A stretch of DNA of 64,000 nt, taken from assembly GCA_934233735.1 (NCBI GenBank), contig CAKQGQ010000005.1, positions 1-64,000 of the forward strand, given 5' to 3'. This DNA is from an uncultured Clostridia bacterium (GTDB taxonomy: Bacteria > Bacillota > Clostridia > Peptostreptococcales > Anaerovoracaceae). Both the position numbers and the translations under genes were made by a program. Under the pieces are notes generated by a model. It saw only the letters and a program-made list of their open reading frames with translations. It was not told the DNA's origin and ran no database searches. Below, piece after piece: positions 41,966-52,179 of the stretch. The number at the start of each line of letters is the position of its first letter. Position 1 is the first letter of the stretch.

Positions 41966-42193
41966 ATGGTAAAACTTGTTGAATTAGGACTGTACTGGGT
42001 TGCCCAGCTTCAGACGCTGCTTTATATGCTTTGCGCGGGCGCATTAGTGATTGGAGGAATTAAGATGCTGGTGGGAGATGATGAAGACAAGGCAAAAGCC
42101 CGGAAAAATTTCAAATGGGTAGTCCTTGGTGCTATTGCGGTAGCCGGTGCAACCTACTTTGCAGATGAATTTACAAAATCAATGTCCTTTTAA
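41966..42193 (+). CDS. Small two-helix protein, VirB2/pilin-like
   Basis: A 75-residue protein with two membrane helices (LYWVAQLQTLLYMLCAGALVIGG and WVVLGAIAVAGATYFADEF) around a short charged loop (DDEDKAKARKN). This length and helix-loop-helix pattern match VirB2/TrbC-type subunits of Gram-positive conjugation systems, which line the transfer channel instead of forming long pili. AAGG precedes the ATG. Position just before the transfer genes supports the call. Confidence 0.65.
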   Translation: MVKLVELGLYWVAQLQTLLYMLCAGALVIGGIKMLVGDDEDKAKARKNFKWVVLGAIAVAGATYFADEFTKSMSF

Positions 42194-42205
42194 GAACTAC
42201 CTATG

Positions 42206-42240
42206 TAGATTTAGGGAAGAGATGATCTTCCCTGAATCTA
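42206..42240 (+). promoter_or_regulatory. Long intergenic hairpin
   Basis: The 15-base arms 42206-42220 and 42226-42240 (TAGATTTAGGGAAGA with TCTTCCCTGAATCTA) pair with one mismatch and a five-base loop. There is no T-run. It may stabilise the mRNA of the preceding small subunit, which is needed in many copies, or be a processing site. Confidence 0.6.
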
Positions 42241-42310
42241 TACCAAAGAATGTCGCAAGCGGCGGATTTTTCGGTATGGATTTAGAATTTAAGAAAAAGA
42301 GGTGAAGCTT

Positions 42311-42451
42311 ATGAAAAACATCATATTAACAAAACAAGAGGAAAAAGTGACCTATTTTGTGGATGAGGAGACACTGACGGAAAAAGAGCTCAAAAATCTT
42401 CTGAAGGAAGAGGAAGGAGAAGAAGAGGACGATGAAGAGCCAAGAGTTTAG
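42311..42451 (+). CDS. 46-residue acidic-tail mini-protein
   Basis: ATG 42311 to TAG 42451, with GAGGTGA upstream. It starts MKNIILTKQEEKVTYFVDEE and ends in a run dominated by Glu and Asp. It overlaps the antirestriction gene by 20 bases, so the two are coupled. The acidic, possibly DNA-mimicking tail next to an ArdC-type protein is suggestive of an anti-defence accessory, but there is no direct evidence. Confidence 0.55.
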   Translation: MKNIILTKQEEKVTYFVDEETLTEKELKNLLKEEEGEEEDDEEPRV

Positions 42452-43889
42452 ACAAAAAATTGCGGATGCCTTTGTAAAAAGTATAACTGAATCGCCAAAG
42501 ACATGGAAGCAAACCTGGCGCGCAACGAGCAGCGCACCACATAATGCTGTGACAAAGCGGAAATACAAAGGAATTAACCGCCTGTGGTTATATGTCAGCA
42601 TGCACAGGCTGGAAAGCGAGGATCCACGCTTTGTTACGTTTCAGCAGGCAAAAGATAACGGCTGGAAAATCAAGAAAGGGGAAAAAGGAACGCAAATTGA
42701 GTATTGGTTTCCCTATGACCTCATAGAGAAAAAAACAATCACTTGGGAGAATTACGCAAAACTCAAGCCCGAAGAAAGGGAGGACTATACGCTTCTTTCT
42801 AAGTGTTTTACCGTCTTTAATGCATGTCAGATTGAAGGGATGCCGGAACTTGAAATGCCGGAAGAAAGAGATATTTCTTCCAGTGAAGTGGTTGATAAAA
42901 TTTCGGAGAATATGAAAGTGCCTATCATTCATGACGGAGGTAACGAGGCATTTTATCGAATTGCAGAAGACAACATACATCTTCCGAAAAAAGAATACTT
43001 TGAAGATGATTATACATACAATGCGACTGTGCTGCATGAGCTGGCACACGCAACCGGACATGAGAAACGCCTGAATCGTGACATTGCAAATACGTTCGGC
43101 AGCGAAAACTATTCCTATGAGGAATTGGTTGCAGAGATGGCGAGCTGCTTTATGGCGGCTGAACTTCCGATCGATATGAGCCAGGAGCATTTTGAAAATC
43201 ATAAAGCATATATTCAAGGATGGGCAGACGGAATTAAGGAGCAGCCGGAGATTCTGATGAAAGCTGTCAAAGATGCGGAAAAAGCAGCCGATTATTTAAG
43301 TATGCAGGGTGAGCTGATGGCAGAAAAAGAATTCACAGAAAAGCACCACGGGATAAAGAAAGCAGGAGAAGTCTCCGGATGGGTAACTGAAGGAATCGAT
43401 ACCGCAAAGTCTCTACACATGCAAAGGAGACAAGAGAAAAAAAGATATGTGAATGATTATGTAGAAGCATTTATTAAGCACTATGATTTTACGCATCCTG
43501 AGGAGCTGAAGGGAAAGAGCATCACAGCACTTATGATGCAGCCGCTTGTTGCACAGGGCGGTGTTTGCGAAACGAAAGAAGACTGCATGAAATGGATTGC
43601 GCAAGATCCGGAATCCGCATTCGTGTTAAACAACGCATATATTGAAGGGAAGTTTCCTGAATTTGAGGGGGTGACAGCAGAAAGCAATCCTAAGCTTTAC
43701 TCCCTGATTATGATGGAAAGTGAACTTTTTAAAGGACTTATGGAATGCGATTATGTACAAAACAACTGGGAGAAAAAAATAAATTTTGACCGAAGATGTG
43801 CAAGCAGCATCTGTGAAGCTTTTGGAATATGCACCCCGGAAAATGCAAGATACCGAAAAATGGATGTAAAAGGATTTGAACTGGAATGA
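42432..43889 (+). CDS. ArdC-type antirestriction protein with zinc metallopeptidase domain
   Basis: A 485-residue protein. The N-terminal 110 residues (TWKQTWRATSSAPHNAVTKRKYKGINRLWL, WKIKKGEKGTQIEYWFP) are the ArdC single-strand-DNA-binding domain. Next comes a metallopeptidase-like domain with the zinc motif HELAHATGH (about residues 205-213) and YEELVAEMASCFM. ArdC proteins ride into recipients with transferred DNA and protect it from restriction. The C-terminal 180 residues (GYVD-type helical, FGICTPENARYRKM) are extra compared with minimal ArdC. It overlaps the acidic mini-protein and lies 16 bases before the giant helicase gene, whose N-terminus is also ArdC-like. Confidence 0.85.
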   Translation: MKSQEFRQKIADAFVKSITESPKTWKQTWRATSSAPHNAVTKRKYKGINRLWLYVSMHRLESEDPRFVTFQQAKDNGWKIKKGEKGTQIEYWFPYDLIEKKTITWENYAKLKPEEREDYTLLSKCFTVFNACQIEGMPELEMPEERDISSSEVVDKISENMKVPIIHDGGNEAFYRIAEDNIHLPKKEYFEDDYTYNATVLHELAHATGHEKRLNRDIANTFGSENYSYEELVAEMASCFMAAELPIDMSQEHFENHKAYIQGWADGIKEQPEILMKAVKDAEKAADYLSMQGELMAEKEFTEKHHGIKKAGEVSGWVTEGIDTAKSLHMQRRQEKKRYVNDYVEAFIKHYDFTHPEELKGKSITALMMQPLVAQGGVCETKEDCMKWIAQDPESAFVLNNAYIEGKFPEFEGVTAESNPKLYSLIMMESELFKGLMECDYVQNNWEKKINFDRRCASSICEAFGICTPENARYRKMDVKGFELE

Positions 43890-43905
43890 AAAAAAGGAGG
43901 AGAGC

Positions 43906-46900
43906 ATGGCAATCAGAAAAGAAGACCTGGCAGCAGAAATAAAAAACACAATGCAAAATATCAATGATGAGCCGCAAACGTTTCGCGATGTGCTGAAAAG
44001 CATTTCAAACACATACCGATATTCCTTTGAAAATCAGATGGCCATTTTTTCACAAAGAAAAGATGTCATGGCAGTTGCAAGCATGAATTTGTGGAATCGG
44101 CTGCACCGAAGTGTACAGAAAGGACATATTGGTATTCGCCTGCTAAACAGGGAAGACTTCAGCAGACAAATTTATGTATGGGATATCAATGATACAGAAG
44201 GCGAAGAAATTAAGCTGTGGCAGCTTCAAGACGCAAAAGAGAATACCATTTCAAACGCTTTGCAGCGCATCTGCGGAGAAAAAGAAGAAAGTTTGGAAGA
44301 AAAAATCGGAAGAATTGTGAAAGAGGAAGCCGAAGAAATCTATATGCAAAGACTGGAAGGATTCACAAGGAGAAAAAAAGACAGCTTAACGGAAGAATAC
44401 ATTGCTGCAATCGGAGACGGATTCGAGGTTGCATCGAAAATGGCAGCCTACCTATGCAAGTTACGGTGTGGTTTGGTTACTGACCGTTTGCCGCAAGACG
44501 CATTTGGCTTTTATGATATTCCAAAGCCTATCCGGGAAGACGAAGATTATTTTTATATGCTTTTTTCATCTGCGAGCGAAGCCGCATCCGGAATGCTTTC
44601 CTTCATTTCACAGGAAGTAAAAAAGGAAATTGCAGAAAAAAGAAAAATCCAGTACAATAAAGAAAAAGAAGAGGAAAGGGGAAGAAACAATGAGAACGGC
44701 AAAGGAAATAACGGAGAAGAAGAGCTGGATGCAGATGGGCAGATACGGCCGCGCAAGGGAAGCATTTTTACAGAAAGAGAATCCGAAACTGTACAGACAG
44801 ATGCTGGCGGAAGGCGTGATGCTGGAGTATCTGACGGACACGGACAAGAGCGCGCAGCAGATGAGGGAGAATATCATGAGGCAGAAGATGAAAAAAGAGG
44901 GCGTGAGCGAAGAACTGAAAGCGCAGAACCCACAGGAATGGACAGCGAGGATGAATCAAATCATGATAGAAGCGGACAGCATCGTCATGCGGGAAATGAT
45001 TTTGACCTTATAAGCATAGACAACCATATCTGTAGGAAGATGGATGAATGGCAGCAGGATACTGCAAGCTATATGCTTGGACAATGCCTTGAGGATGAAG
45101 CTTTTTTCTACGTAGCGGCTCGTGAAACCATTGAGGACTTTCAGGGAAAATACACCTATGAATTTGACCGGATGCCGGAACGGGAAAGCGTGCAGGATGT
45201 CCATATTTCACATATTGCAGAACTTGCTATTGACCGAAACGAGGCGAAAGCAGAAGGATATGCTTTCCCACAAGGAAGAGGGACGGATTTTGATACCGTA
45301 GAAGTGCAGGCAGCCAGCCGAAGCAATTATAAAGGATACAATGTTTTCGCTAAATTTAACCGATACAGCAGGGATAACGAGTATCAAATTTTAATGGGAA
45401 AACAAGAGAATTATCATGTCGAAGATGGAAAAGGGCTTTACGACAATCGTGATAATTCTCTTCTTTTTATCACAGAAAACCGGCGCATGTTCGGACTACT
45501 GGATGCCGGGCGCGGCTGGGTAAAAAGCCAGCAGGAGATGATTGACGTCGGAGCCTTTACAGAGGAAGACTACCGGGAGTATGCAGAACTTGAAAATGGA
45601 ATTTTAAGTCATTTTGATAAGCTGCAGGACAAAATGTTTTCTATTGATATTGATAACGATGCGAGCGGAGAAGCGTTTATCTATCCGAAGTGGCGCAAAG
45701 AAAGAAATATTGACCTGATTGACCGTGCGATGCGCCTGATTGATGAATACTGCATGGAAGAATTCGAGCATCATGCGGACTTTTCCGAGCCGGAAGAAGT
45801 AGGCCTTGCATGCACGGAAACATCAGACGGAAAGCATGAAATCCAGGTTTCCTGCGATTTGCTTCATTTTGAAATCCGGACGCAAATTGACGGAGTGATG
45901 GTTGATAAAAGAAACTATGACACTTTGCAGGAACTGATCGATCAGGAACTTGTTTTCTTAGAATTTTCGGCATTAACACAGAATCTTCCGGAACATGTAT
46001 GGAAGGATAAAAACCTTCGATACTCGGTTCTTGAAGTCTATGGACGAGGCGTATATGGCATATGGGACAATCAAGAAGAAGCCTTTATCAGCATCGATGA
46101 GAAGGATATCACGACCTTTGCGACAGAAGCAGAGGCGCTCGCTGCACTGAATCCGCCGAAAGATATTACACCGGAACTGGTGGAAATCGGGGAACAGATA
46201 AGCTTTATAAATACGCAAAGCGTAAAACATACTGCGGATTTGATTACGAAGGATGATATTGACCAAATTCTGATGTATGGAAGCAACGATCGGCTGGGAA
46301 GAGCAAAAATCTGTCTCGAATATATGAAAAGAAAATCTGCAGAAGAAATAATAGAAAGTCTCCCTTCTGTTTATAAAGGCAGTTACGGACTTAAAACGCT
46401 CGAAAAGGAAATCAGTGCAAGATATGAAAAAGAAGGAATATTCCTCTCAATCGGAGGAGGTTTCAATGAGAATGACTGTATACTTCTTTCATGGAGAATG
46501 GCGGAAGATAAAATCCGCAGCATGATAGAGAAAGGCACTTTTGCAAGCAGAAGCGATGTTGCCATGGCGCATGGATATGAGAAAACTTTTACTGCTGAAA
46601 GCTTGATCGAAATGTGGCACGACCTATCGGATGAAGCAAAAATGCAGCACTATCTTCCGAGCATAGAGAAAATCGAAAATCAAAAGCTCGGAAGAGAAGG
46701 CAGTAAAGAAATTTTGGCAGAAAAATTCTATGATGAATTTTTCCTGCAGGTTATCACCGGAGAATATGAGCGTTTCTATCAGGACTACCTGAAAAACCCA
46801 AATTTACTGCGATTCTCTTTTCACAAAACAGAGGCACTTCGTACGCATCTTAAGGAACTTAGCATACCGCTTACGCAGCTTTCGATGCAGGCGCAGGCCA

Positions 46901-49900
46901 TGACAGAGCCTGCAAGTTTTATCACCCATGATGAAATCATGTACGCTTTGAAAGAGGGCAGTATGTTTGCCGGAGGAAAGTACCGCATTTATCGATATTT
47001 TCAGGAAAAGCACAGTCTGAAGGAAAAAGCCGCATTTCTTTCCGGAGAATATGGCACCGGTGGACATTCCTATGCTTTTGCAGGAGAAAATTGGAGTGAA
47101 CAAAATCATGACAGTAAAGGCCTCGAATATCAAAAGTACGATTGTGAAACCATTAAACTTTCGTGGAGCCAGGCTGCACATCGAATTGATGAACTGATAC
47201 AAAGGGAAGACTATTTAACGGATGAGGAACTTCTTGAAATCGCAAAGGAAAAAGAGCTGCAGGAGGAAAATCCTGAAGACAAGGCAGAAGTGACAAACGC
47301 TGCTTCGGAAAGCAATTCGGCGGCAGAGGAACAAACTGCGGCCGAAAACTATAGCATTACAAACGAAGCGCTTGGAGATGGAAGCAAAGCGGAAAAAATA
47401 CGACGAAATCTTGACGCAATTCGGACGCTGAAAGAAATTGAAAGCAGAGGAACTTTAGCAACTTCATCCGAGCAGGATATCTTGGCCGGATATGTGGGCT
47501 GGGGCGGAATCCCCGAAATTTTCGAGGAAAAGCATGCACAGCATCAAGAGCTGAAAAACTTGCTCACGGAAGAAGAATATACGAGTGCAAGACAGAGCGT
47601 TCTTAGTGCGTATTATACCAAGCCGGTTGTCATCGATGCGATGTACGGGATGCTAAAAAACTTCGGCTTTGACGGTGGAAACCTGTTAGAACCATCTTGC
47701 GGCGTCGGAAACTTTTTCGGAAGACTGCCAAGTGCTATGCGCGAAAGCACGAATCTTTATGGAGTGGAACTTGACAGCCTTACCGCGCGGCTTGCACAGA
47801 TGATTTATCCGCAGGCAAAGATTATCCAAGCAGGATATGAAGAAACAAATTTTGAAGACAATTCCTTTGATATTGCCATCGGTAATGTACCGTTTGGTGA
47901 TTTTGGAGTAAATGACCATGCCTATAAAGAAAACTTTTTGATTCATGATTATTTCTTTGCCAAAACGCTGGATAAGGTAAGAAGCGGCGGGCTGATACTG
48001 TTTATTACATCAAGCGGGACAATGGATAAGAAGTCATCAAAAGTCAGAGAGTACCTTGCAAAACGTGCGGATCTTCTCGGTGCGATTCGGCTTCCAAACA
48101 GCGCATTCTCGAATGCCGGAACAAAGGTTACAAGTGATATTTTGGTTCTGCAGAAAAAGGAGATTCCAAAAGAACCGGAGGAAAACCTTGCATGGCTGCA
48201 TGTGGGAACCGATGAAAAGGGGCTTTCGTATAACCAATATTTCATTGAGCATCCGGAGATGATTGTCGGGACGATGCAGGAAGTAACCGGTCCGTATGGA
48301 AACGCTGCTGCCTGCATTCTTTCGGACCCGGAAAGACTGAAAGAAAAACTAACAGAAGCAGTAGAGAAAATAAACGGACACTACAGCCCGATTGTTATCT
48401 TCGATGAAGATGAGGAAGAAACAGACAGTATCCCTGCAGATATTGCTATGCCGAGCTTTTCTTACTCGGTGAAGGACGAAAAACTTTTTTACAAAGAAAC
48501 ATCCGTTATGTATCCGGTGGATAGGGGAAGCACGGTAAACGGAAGAATCGCAGGCATGATTAAAATACGGGAAAGCTTGCGCGAACTGATTCAGGCACAG
48601 ATGGAAGATAAAGACGATGAAGAAATTCATGCGCTGCAGGAAAGACTTATGGGCATCTATCAGAGCTTTGTAAAAAAGCATGGTGCAGTCAGCAGCAGGG
48701 CGAATGCACTGGCATTTCGTGATGACAGCGCCTATCCGCTGATTTGCTCGCTTGAGGAGCTGGACGAGGAAGGCAATGTAAAAAAGCTTGCAGATATTTT
48801 CCACAAACGAACCATCAGTGCAAAAAAAGAATACACAAGCGTGGCAAGTGCAAAGGATGCACTTGCTATTTCTTTGCGGGAAAAAGGATATGTGGACATT
48901 TCCTATATGCAAAGTCTTTATGATAAGAGCGAAAACGAAATTGTAACCGACCTTTCCGGTCAGATTTTCAGAAAACCGGATTTTGAGCAGGACGCCGAGC
49001 CGCAATATTTGACAAGAGATGAGTACCTGTCCGGAAATGTGCGGCGAAAACTTGCTGAAGCAAAAGCAGCAGATGAAGGGCTGGGAGGTATCTATCAGGA
49101 AAATGTTGCAGCACTTACCGAAGCACTTCCCAAGTGGCTGGACGGCTCTCAAATTGATGTCAGACTTGGCAGCACGTGGGTACCGCCGCATATTGTCGAG
49201 GAATTTATCGCAGAACTTTTAAATGTGCAAGGCTGGGGGCGTCAGTCGCTTTCTGTGACCTATAACAGTCTTTCGGGAACTTGGAATGTAGACGGCGGAT
49301 ATCGATGGTCAGTCGAAGCGACAAGGACTTACGGAACAAGTAAGGCAGATGCTTACCGCATTATCCGAGATACGCTCAATCTTCGAACGGTAAATATCAC
49401 AGAAGAAGATTCTGAGGGAAGGCGTGTAACCAACCTGCAGGAAACAACACTTGCCTGTCAGAAGCAGGATATGATTAAGGATAAATTTAAGCAGTGGGTT
49501 TGGAAGGATATTGACAGACGAAAGGAACTTGAAGAAATCTATAATAAGCAGTTTAACAGCGTTGTTCCGAGAAAGTATGATGGAAGTTTTCTTGACTTTC
49601 CGGGAATGAATGCGTCAATTACCTTAAAGCCACATCAAAAAGATGCGGTAGCACGGCAGATTTTCGGTGGGAATACACTTCTCGCTCACACCGTCGGCGC
49701 AGGCAAAACTTTTGAGATGGCAACCGCTATCATGGAAAAGAAACGCCTTGGATTATGCCATAAAGCAATGCTTGTTGTGCCAAACCATCTGACAGACCAA
49801 TGGGCAAATGAATTTTTACGGCTGTATCCAAACGCAAAAGTGCTTGCAACAACGAAAAAGGATTTTACACCAATGAACCGAAAGCGTTTCTGCTCAAGGA

Positions 49901-52104
49901 TTGCAACCGGAGATTACGATGCAATTATCATCGGGCATAGCCAGTTTGAAAGAATTCCGCTGTCGAAAGAAAGGCAGACTGCGTTTATCAATCTGCAGAT
50001 TACGGATATTGAAAAGGAAATTACGGTACTCAAAGAGATGCACGGCGAGAGAGTTTCCATTAAGCAGCTTGAGCTGATGAAGAAAAAACTTGCTACAAAA
50101 CTCCAAGCACTCAATGATGCAAGCGTCAAAGATAATACCGTAACCTTTGAAGAACTGGGGATTGATTTCCTTTGTGTGGATGAGGCGCACAACTACAAAA
50201 ATCTCGCGCTAAACACGAAGATGAGTAATGTCGCAGGCATTTCCGGCGCGTCGGCAAATAAAGCTTATGATATGTTTGCAAAATGTAGATACCTGGACGA
50301 AATCACAGACGGATGCGGCATTACCTTTGCAACCGGAACGCCGGTATCAAACTCCATGGCAGAGCTGTATACCATGCAGCGCTACCTGCAGTATGATACG
50401 CTAAAGGAAATGAATCTGTTATCCTTTGATGCATGGGCATCAACCTTTGGCGAGACAGTAAGTGCATGGGAGCTGGCACCGGAGGGGACGAAGTACAAGA
50501 GAAGAACGCGCTTTGCAAAATTCTTCAATCTTCCGGAACTTATGGGAAGCTTCTGCGAAGTTGCGGATATTAAGACCGCAGATATGCTGAATCTTGATAC
50601 GCCGAATGTTGTGCAGGAGACGGTTACTGTGCCTGCTACCCAGGTGCAGCTTCAGACACTTCGAGAGATTGGAAAGCGCGCAGATGCAATCAGGGAAGGC
50701 AGTATCGATCCGTCGATTGACAATATGCTTAAGATTACAACGGACGGCAGAAAGCTTGCACTTGACGAACGCATTCTTTTGGGAGGAAGCGAACACCCGC
50801 TTGGAAAGACAAAGGTAGACTACCTGGTTGAAGCCGCAGCCGAGATTTATCACAGAACCGCAGAAAAGAAGTCAACACAACTCATATTCTGTGATTTAAG
50901 CACGCCCAAAAGGGATGGCAGCTTTAGCATTTATGATGAAGTGAAGAAAGGACTGATTGCGCATGGTGTAGCGGAAGAAGAAATTGCATTTATGCATGAC
51001 TATAACAGCGACAGTCAAAAAGAGAATGTCAGAAGAAAAGTACGTACCGGTGCGGTTCGGTTTCTTCTTGGAAGCACGGCTCTCATGGGCGAGGGAATGA
51101 ACGTGCAAAACAAGCTGATTGCCATTCATCATTTGGATGTACCGTGGCGTCCGAAAGACCTTGACCAAAGACAAGGAAGAATTGAACGTCAGGGAAATGA
51201 AAACGAAGAGGTATATGTATACCGCTATATTACAGCCAATACTTTTGATGCTTATTCCTGGCAGACACTTGAAACCAAACAGCGCTATATTTCGCAGATT
51301 ATGACCAGTAAATCACCGGCGCGAAGCATGGAAGACATCGACGACACCTGTCTTGACTATGCCGCAACAAAATCACTTTGTACCGGAAATCCGAAAATCA
51401 AAGAGAAAATGGAACTTGAAAATGACATTTCGCAGCTGAAACTCTTAGAACAAAGTTATCACTCTGCGCAGATTCATATGCAGGAGGAGCTTTATCGGTC
51501 GTATCCTGAAAGCCTTGCAGCAAAACTGAAAGAACTGAAGCTTTGCGAGGAAGATAATGCCTTGTATCAAAAAAATAAAGGAGATAAGACTGTGCAGGTA
51601 GCAGATGCTGCTTTTACGAATCCTGATGCCGCAGGCACCGCACTGTTTGCACTTACTGCGAAGTACAAAAACGAACCGGGCTGGAAAAAGATTGGCTCCT
51701 ATAAGGGCTTTGACATCAGCACAATGTTTGAGGACAGCTATTACAAGCTGCGTGTAAAGAATCCGGAAAAGAGCAGCGGTTACATCATCAAGCGAGGCGC
51801 GGATCCGGAGAAAATCGTACCTAATATTGATGAACTTTTTGAAGGCTACAGCGAGAAGATTTCAAAGCTGAAAGAAACGATTGAAGGTCTGGAAAGAAAC
51901 ATGGAAAAACTGAAAAAGGAACTTGAAGTGCCGTTTGCGTATGCGAAAGAGCTTTCAGAAAAGGAGAAAAGGCTGGAAAGGCTCGATGAAGAACTTCTGC
52001 AAGAGCAGCAGGCAAATACGGCCGAAAGTGCAGAAGAAAAACTTCCTGAAAGCGAGGAAGAAGTGACCTATGAAAAATGTGAGGACGAGGAATGGGATAT
52101 ATAG
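43906..52104 (+). CDS. Giant adenine-methylase / SNF2-type helicase of conjugative elements
   Basis: A 2732-residue DNA-processing protein, started at ATG 43906 behind AGGAGG. The N-terminus (SNTYRYSFENQMAIFSQR) is ArdC-like. An N6-adenine methyltransferase domain has LLEPSCGVGNFFGRLP near residue 1260 and NVPFGDF as the catalytic motif. An SNF2/DEAD-type helicase has Walker A HTVGAGKTFEMATA near 1930, DEAH near 2090 and the C-lobe motif QRQGRIERQGN near 2422. The C-terminus is coiled coil. Such LtrC-like proteins are hallmarks of Firmicutes conjugative elements and are thought to modify and unwind DNA on entry. Residues 261-369 are low-complexity, charged and Gly-rich because the same DNA encodes a TnpV-like protein in another frame. 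Confidence 0.88.
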   Translation: MAIRKEDLAAEIKNTMQNINDEPQTFRDVLKSISNTYRYSFENQMAIFSQRKDVMAVASMNLWNRLHRSVQKGHIGIRLLNREDFSRQIYVWDINDTEGEEIKLWQLQDAKENTISNALQRICGEKEESLEEKIGRIVKEEAEEIYMQRLEGFTRRKKDSLTEEYIAAIGDGFEVASKMAAYLCKLRCGLVTDRLPQDAFGFYDIPKPIREDEDYFYMLFSSASEAASGMLSFISQEVKKEIAEKRKIQYNKEKEEERGRNNENGKGNNGEEELDADGQIRPRKGSIFTERESETVQTDAGGRRDAGVSDGHGQERAADEGEYHEAEDEKRGRERRTESAEPTGMDSEDESNHDRSGQHRHAGNDFDLISIDNHICRKMDEWQQDTASYMLGQCLEDEAFFYVAARETIEDFQGKYTYEFDRMPERESVQDVHISHIAELAIDRNEAKAEGYAFPQGRGTDFDTVEVQAASRSNYKGYNVFAKFNRYSRDNEYQILMGKQENYHVEDGKGLYDNRDNSLLFITENRRMFGLLDAGRGWVKSQQEMIDVGAFTEEDYREYAELENGILSHFDKLQDKMFSIDIDNDASGEAFIYPKWRKERNIDLIDRAMRLIDEYCMEEFEHHADFSEPEEVGLACTETSDGKHEIQVSCDLLHFEIRTQIDGVMVDKRNYDTLQELIDQELVFLEFSALTQNLPEHVWKDKNLRYSVLEVYGRGVYGIWDNQEEAFISIDEKDITTFATEAEALAALNPPKDITPELVEIGEQISFINTQSVKHTADLITKDDIDQILMYGSNDRLGRAKICLEYMKRKSAEEIIESLPSVYKGSYGLKTLEKEISARYEKEGIFLSIGGGFNENDCILLSWRMAEDKIRSMIEKGTFASRSDVAMAHGYEKTFTAESLIEMWHDLSDEAKMQHYLPSIEKIENQKLGREGSKEILAEKFYDEFFLQVITGEYERFYQDYLKNPNLLRFSFHKTEALRTHLKELSIPLTQLSMQAQAMTEPASFITHDEIMYALKEGSMFAGGKYRIYRYFQEKHSLKEKAAFLSGEYGTGGHSYAFAGENWSEQNHDSKGLEYQKYDCETIKLSWSQAAHRIDELIQREDYLTDEELLEIAKEKELQEENPEDKAEVTNAASESNSAAEEQTAAENYSITNEALGDGSKAEKIRRNLDAIRTLKEIESRGTLATSSEQDILAGYVGWGGIPEIFEEKHAQHQELKNLLTEEEYTSARQSVLSAYYTKPVVIDAMYGMLKNFGFDGGNLLEPSCGVGNFFGRLPSAMRESTNLYGVELDSLTARLAQMIYPQAKIIQAGYEETNFEDNSFDIAIGNVPFGDFGVNDHAYKENFLIHDYFFAKTLDKVRSGGLILFITSSGTMDKKSSKVREYLAKRADLLGAIRLPNSAFSNAGTKVTSDILVLQKKEIPKEPEENLAWLHVGTDEKGLSYNQYFIEHPEMIVGTMQEVTGPYGNAAACILSDPERLKEKLTEAVEKINGHYSPIVIFDEDEEETDSIPADIAMPSFSYSVKDEKLFYKETSVMYPVDRGSTVNGRIAGMIKIRESLRELIQAQMEDKDDEEIHALQERLMGIYQSFVKKHGAVSSRANALAFRDDSAYPLICSLEELDEEGNVKKLADIFHKRTISAKKEYTSVASAKDALAISLREKGYVDISYMQSLYDKSENEIVTDLSGQIFRKPDFEQDAEPQYLTRDEYLSGNVRRKLAEAKAADEGLGGIYQENVAALTEALPKWLDGSQIDVRLGSTWVPPHIVEEFIAELLNVQGWGRQSLSVTYNSLSGTWNVDGGYRWSVEATRTYGTSKADAYRIIRDTLNLRTVNITEEDSEGRRVTNLQETTLACQKQDMIKDKFKQWVWKDIDRRKELEEIYNKQFNSVVPRKYDGSFLDFPGMNASITLKPHQKDAVARQIFGGNTLLAHTVGAGKTFEMATAIMEKKRLGLCHKAMLVVPNHLTDQWANEFLRLYPNAKVLATTKKDFTPMNRKRFCSRIATGDYDAIIIGHSQFERIPLSKERQTAFINLQITDIEKEITVLKEMHGERVSIKQLELMKKKLATKLQALNDASVKDNTVTFEELGIDFLCVDEAHNYKNLALNTKMSNVAGISGASANKAYDMFAKCRYLDEITDGCGITFATGTPVSNSMAELYTMQRYLQYDTLKEMNLLSFDAWASTFGETVSAWELAPEGTKYKRRTRFAKFFNLPELMGSFCEVADIKTADMLNLDTPNVVQETVTVPATQVQLQTLREIGKRADAIREGSIDPSIDNMLKITTDGRKLALDERILLGGSEHPLGKTKVDYLVEAAAEIYHRTAEKKSTQLIFCDLSTPKRDGSFSIYDEVKKGLIAHGVAEEEIAFMHDYNSDSQKENVRRKVRTGAVRFLLGSTALMGEGMNVQNKLIAIHHLDVPWRPKDLDQRQGRIERQGNENEEVYVYRYITANTFDAYSWQTLETKQRYISQIMTSKSPARSMEDIDDTCLDYAATKSLCTGNPKIKEKMELENDISQLKLLEQSYHSAQIHMQEELYRSYPESLAAKLKELKLCEEDNALYQKNKGDKTVQVADAAFTNPDAAGTALFALTAKYKNEPGWKKIGSYKGFDISTMFEDSYYKLRVKNPEKSSGYIIKRGADPEKIVPNIDELFEGYSEKISKLKETIEGLERNMEKLKKELEVPFAYAKELSEKEKRLERLDEELLQEQQANTAESAEEKLPESEEEVTYEKCEDEEWDI
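44690..45013 (+). CDS. tnpV: TnpV-like protein encoded in an alternative frame inside the helicase gene
   Basis: ATG 44690 to TAA 45013 encodes 107 residues in the +1 frame relative to the host gene, with AAAGGGG upstream at good spacing. The product MRTAKEITEKKSWMQMGRYG...REAFLQKENPKLYRQML and EWTARMNQIMIEADSIVMREMIL matches the TnpV transposon-encoded protein pattern (MGRYG near the start, N-P-x-x-Y, and a C-terminal E-x-I-V-x-x-E-x-I). The overlapping frame of the giant protein is unstructured and charged, so this is the frame under stronger constraint. TnpV function is unknown; it is common in clostridial elements. Confidence 0.75.
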   Translation: MRTAKEITEKKSWMQMGRYGRAREAFLQKENPKLYRQMLAEGVMLEYLTDTDKSAQQMRENIMRQKMKKEGVSEELKAQNPQEWTARMNQIMIEADSIVMREMILTL

Positions 52105-52179
52105 AGAAATATCCCAATTCTCATTGTAGAAATCAGAAGAACATGGTAAAATATTATTAGCGAAAAGGGGGCGAAGAAA

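Noticed and set aside
44217..44620. Other alternative-frame ORFs in the giant helicase gene
   Set aside because: Unlike the TnpV frame they lack a ribosome binding site and have shadow-like Arg/Lys-rich or Cys-rich composition.
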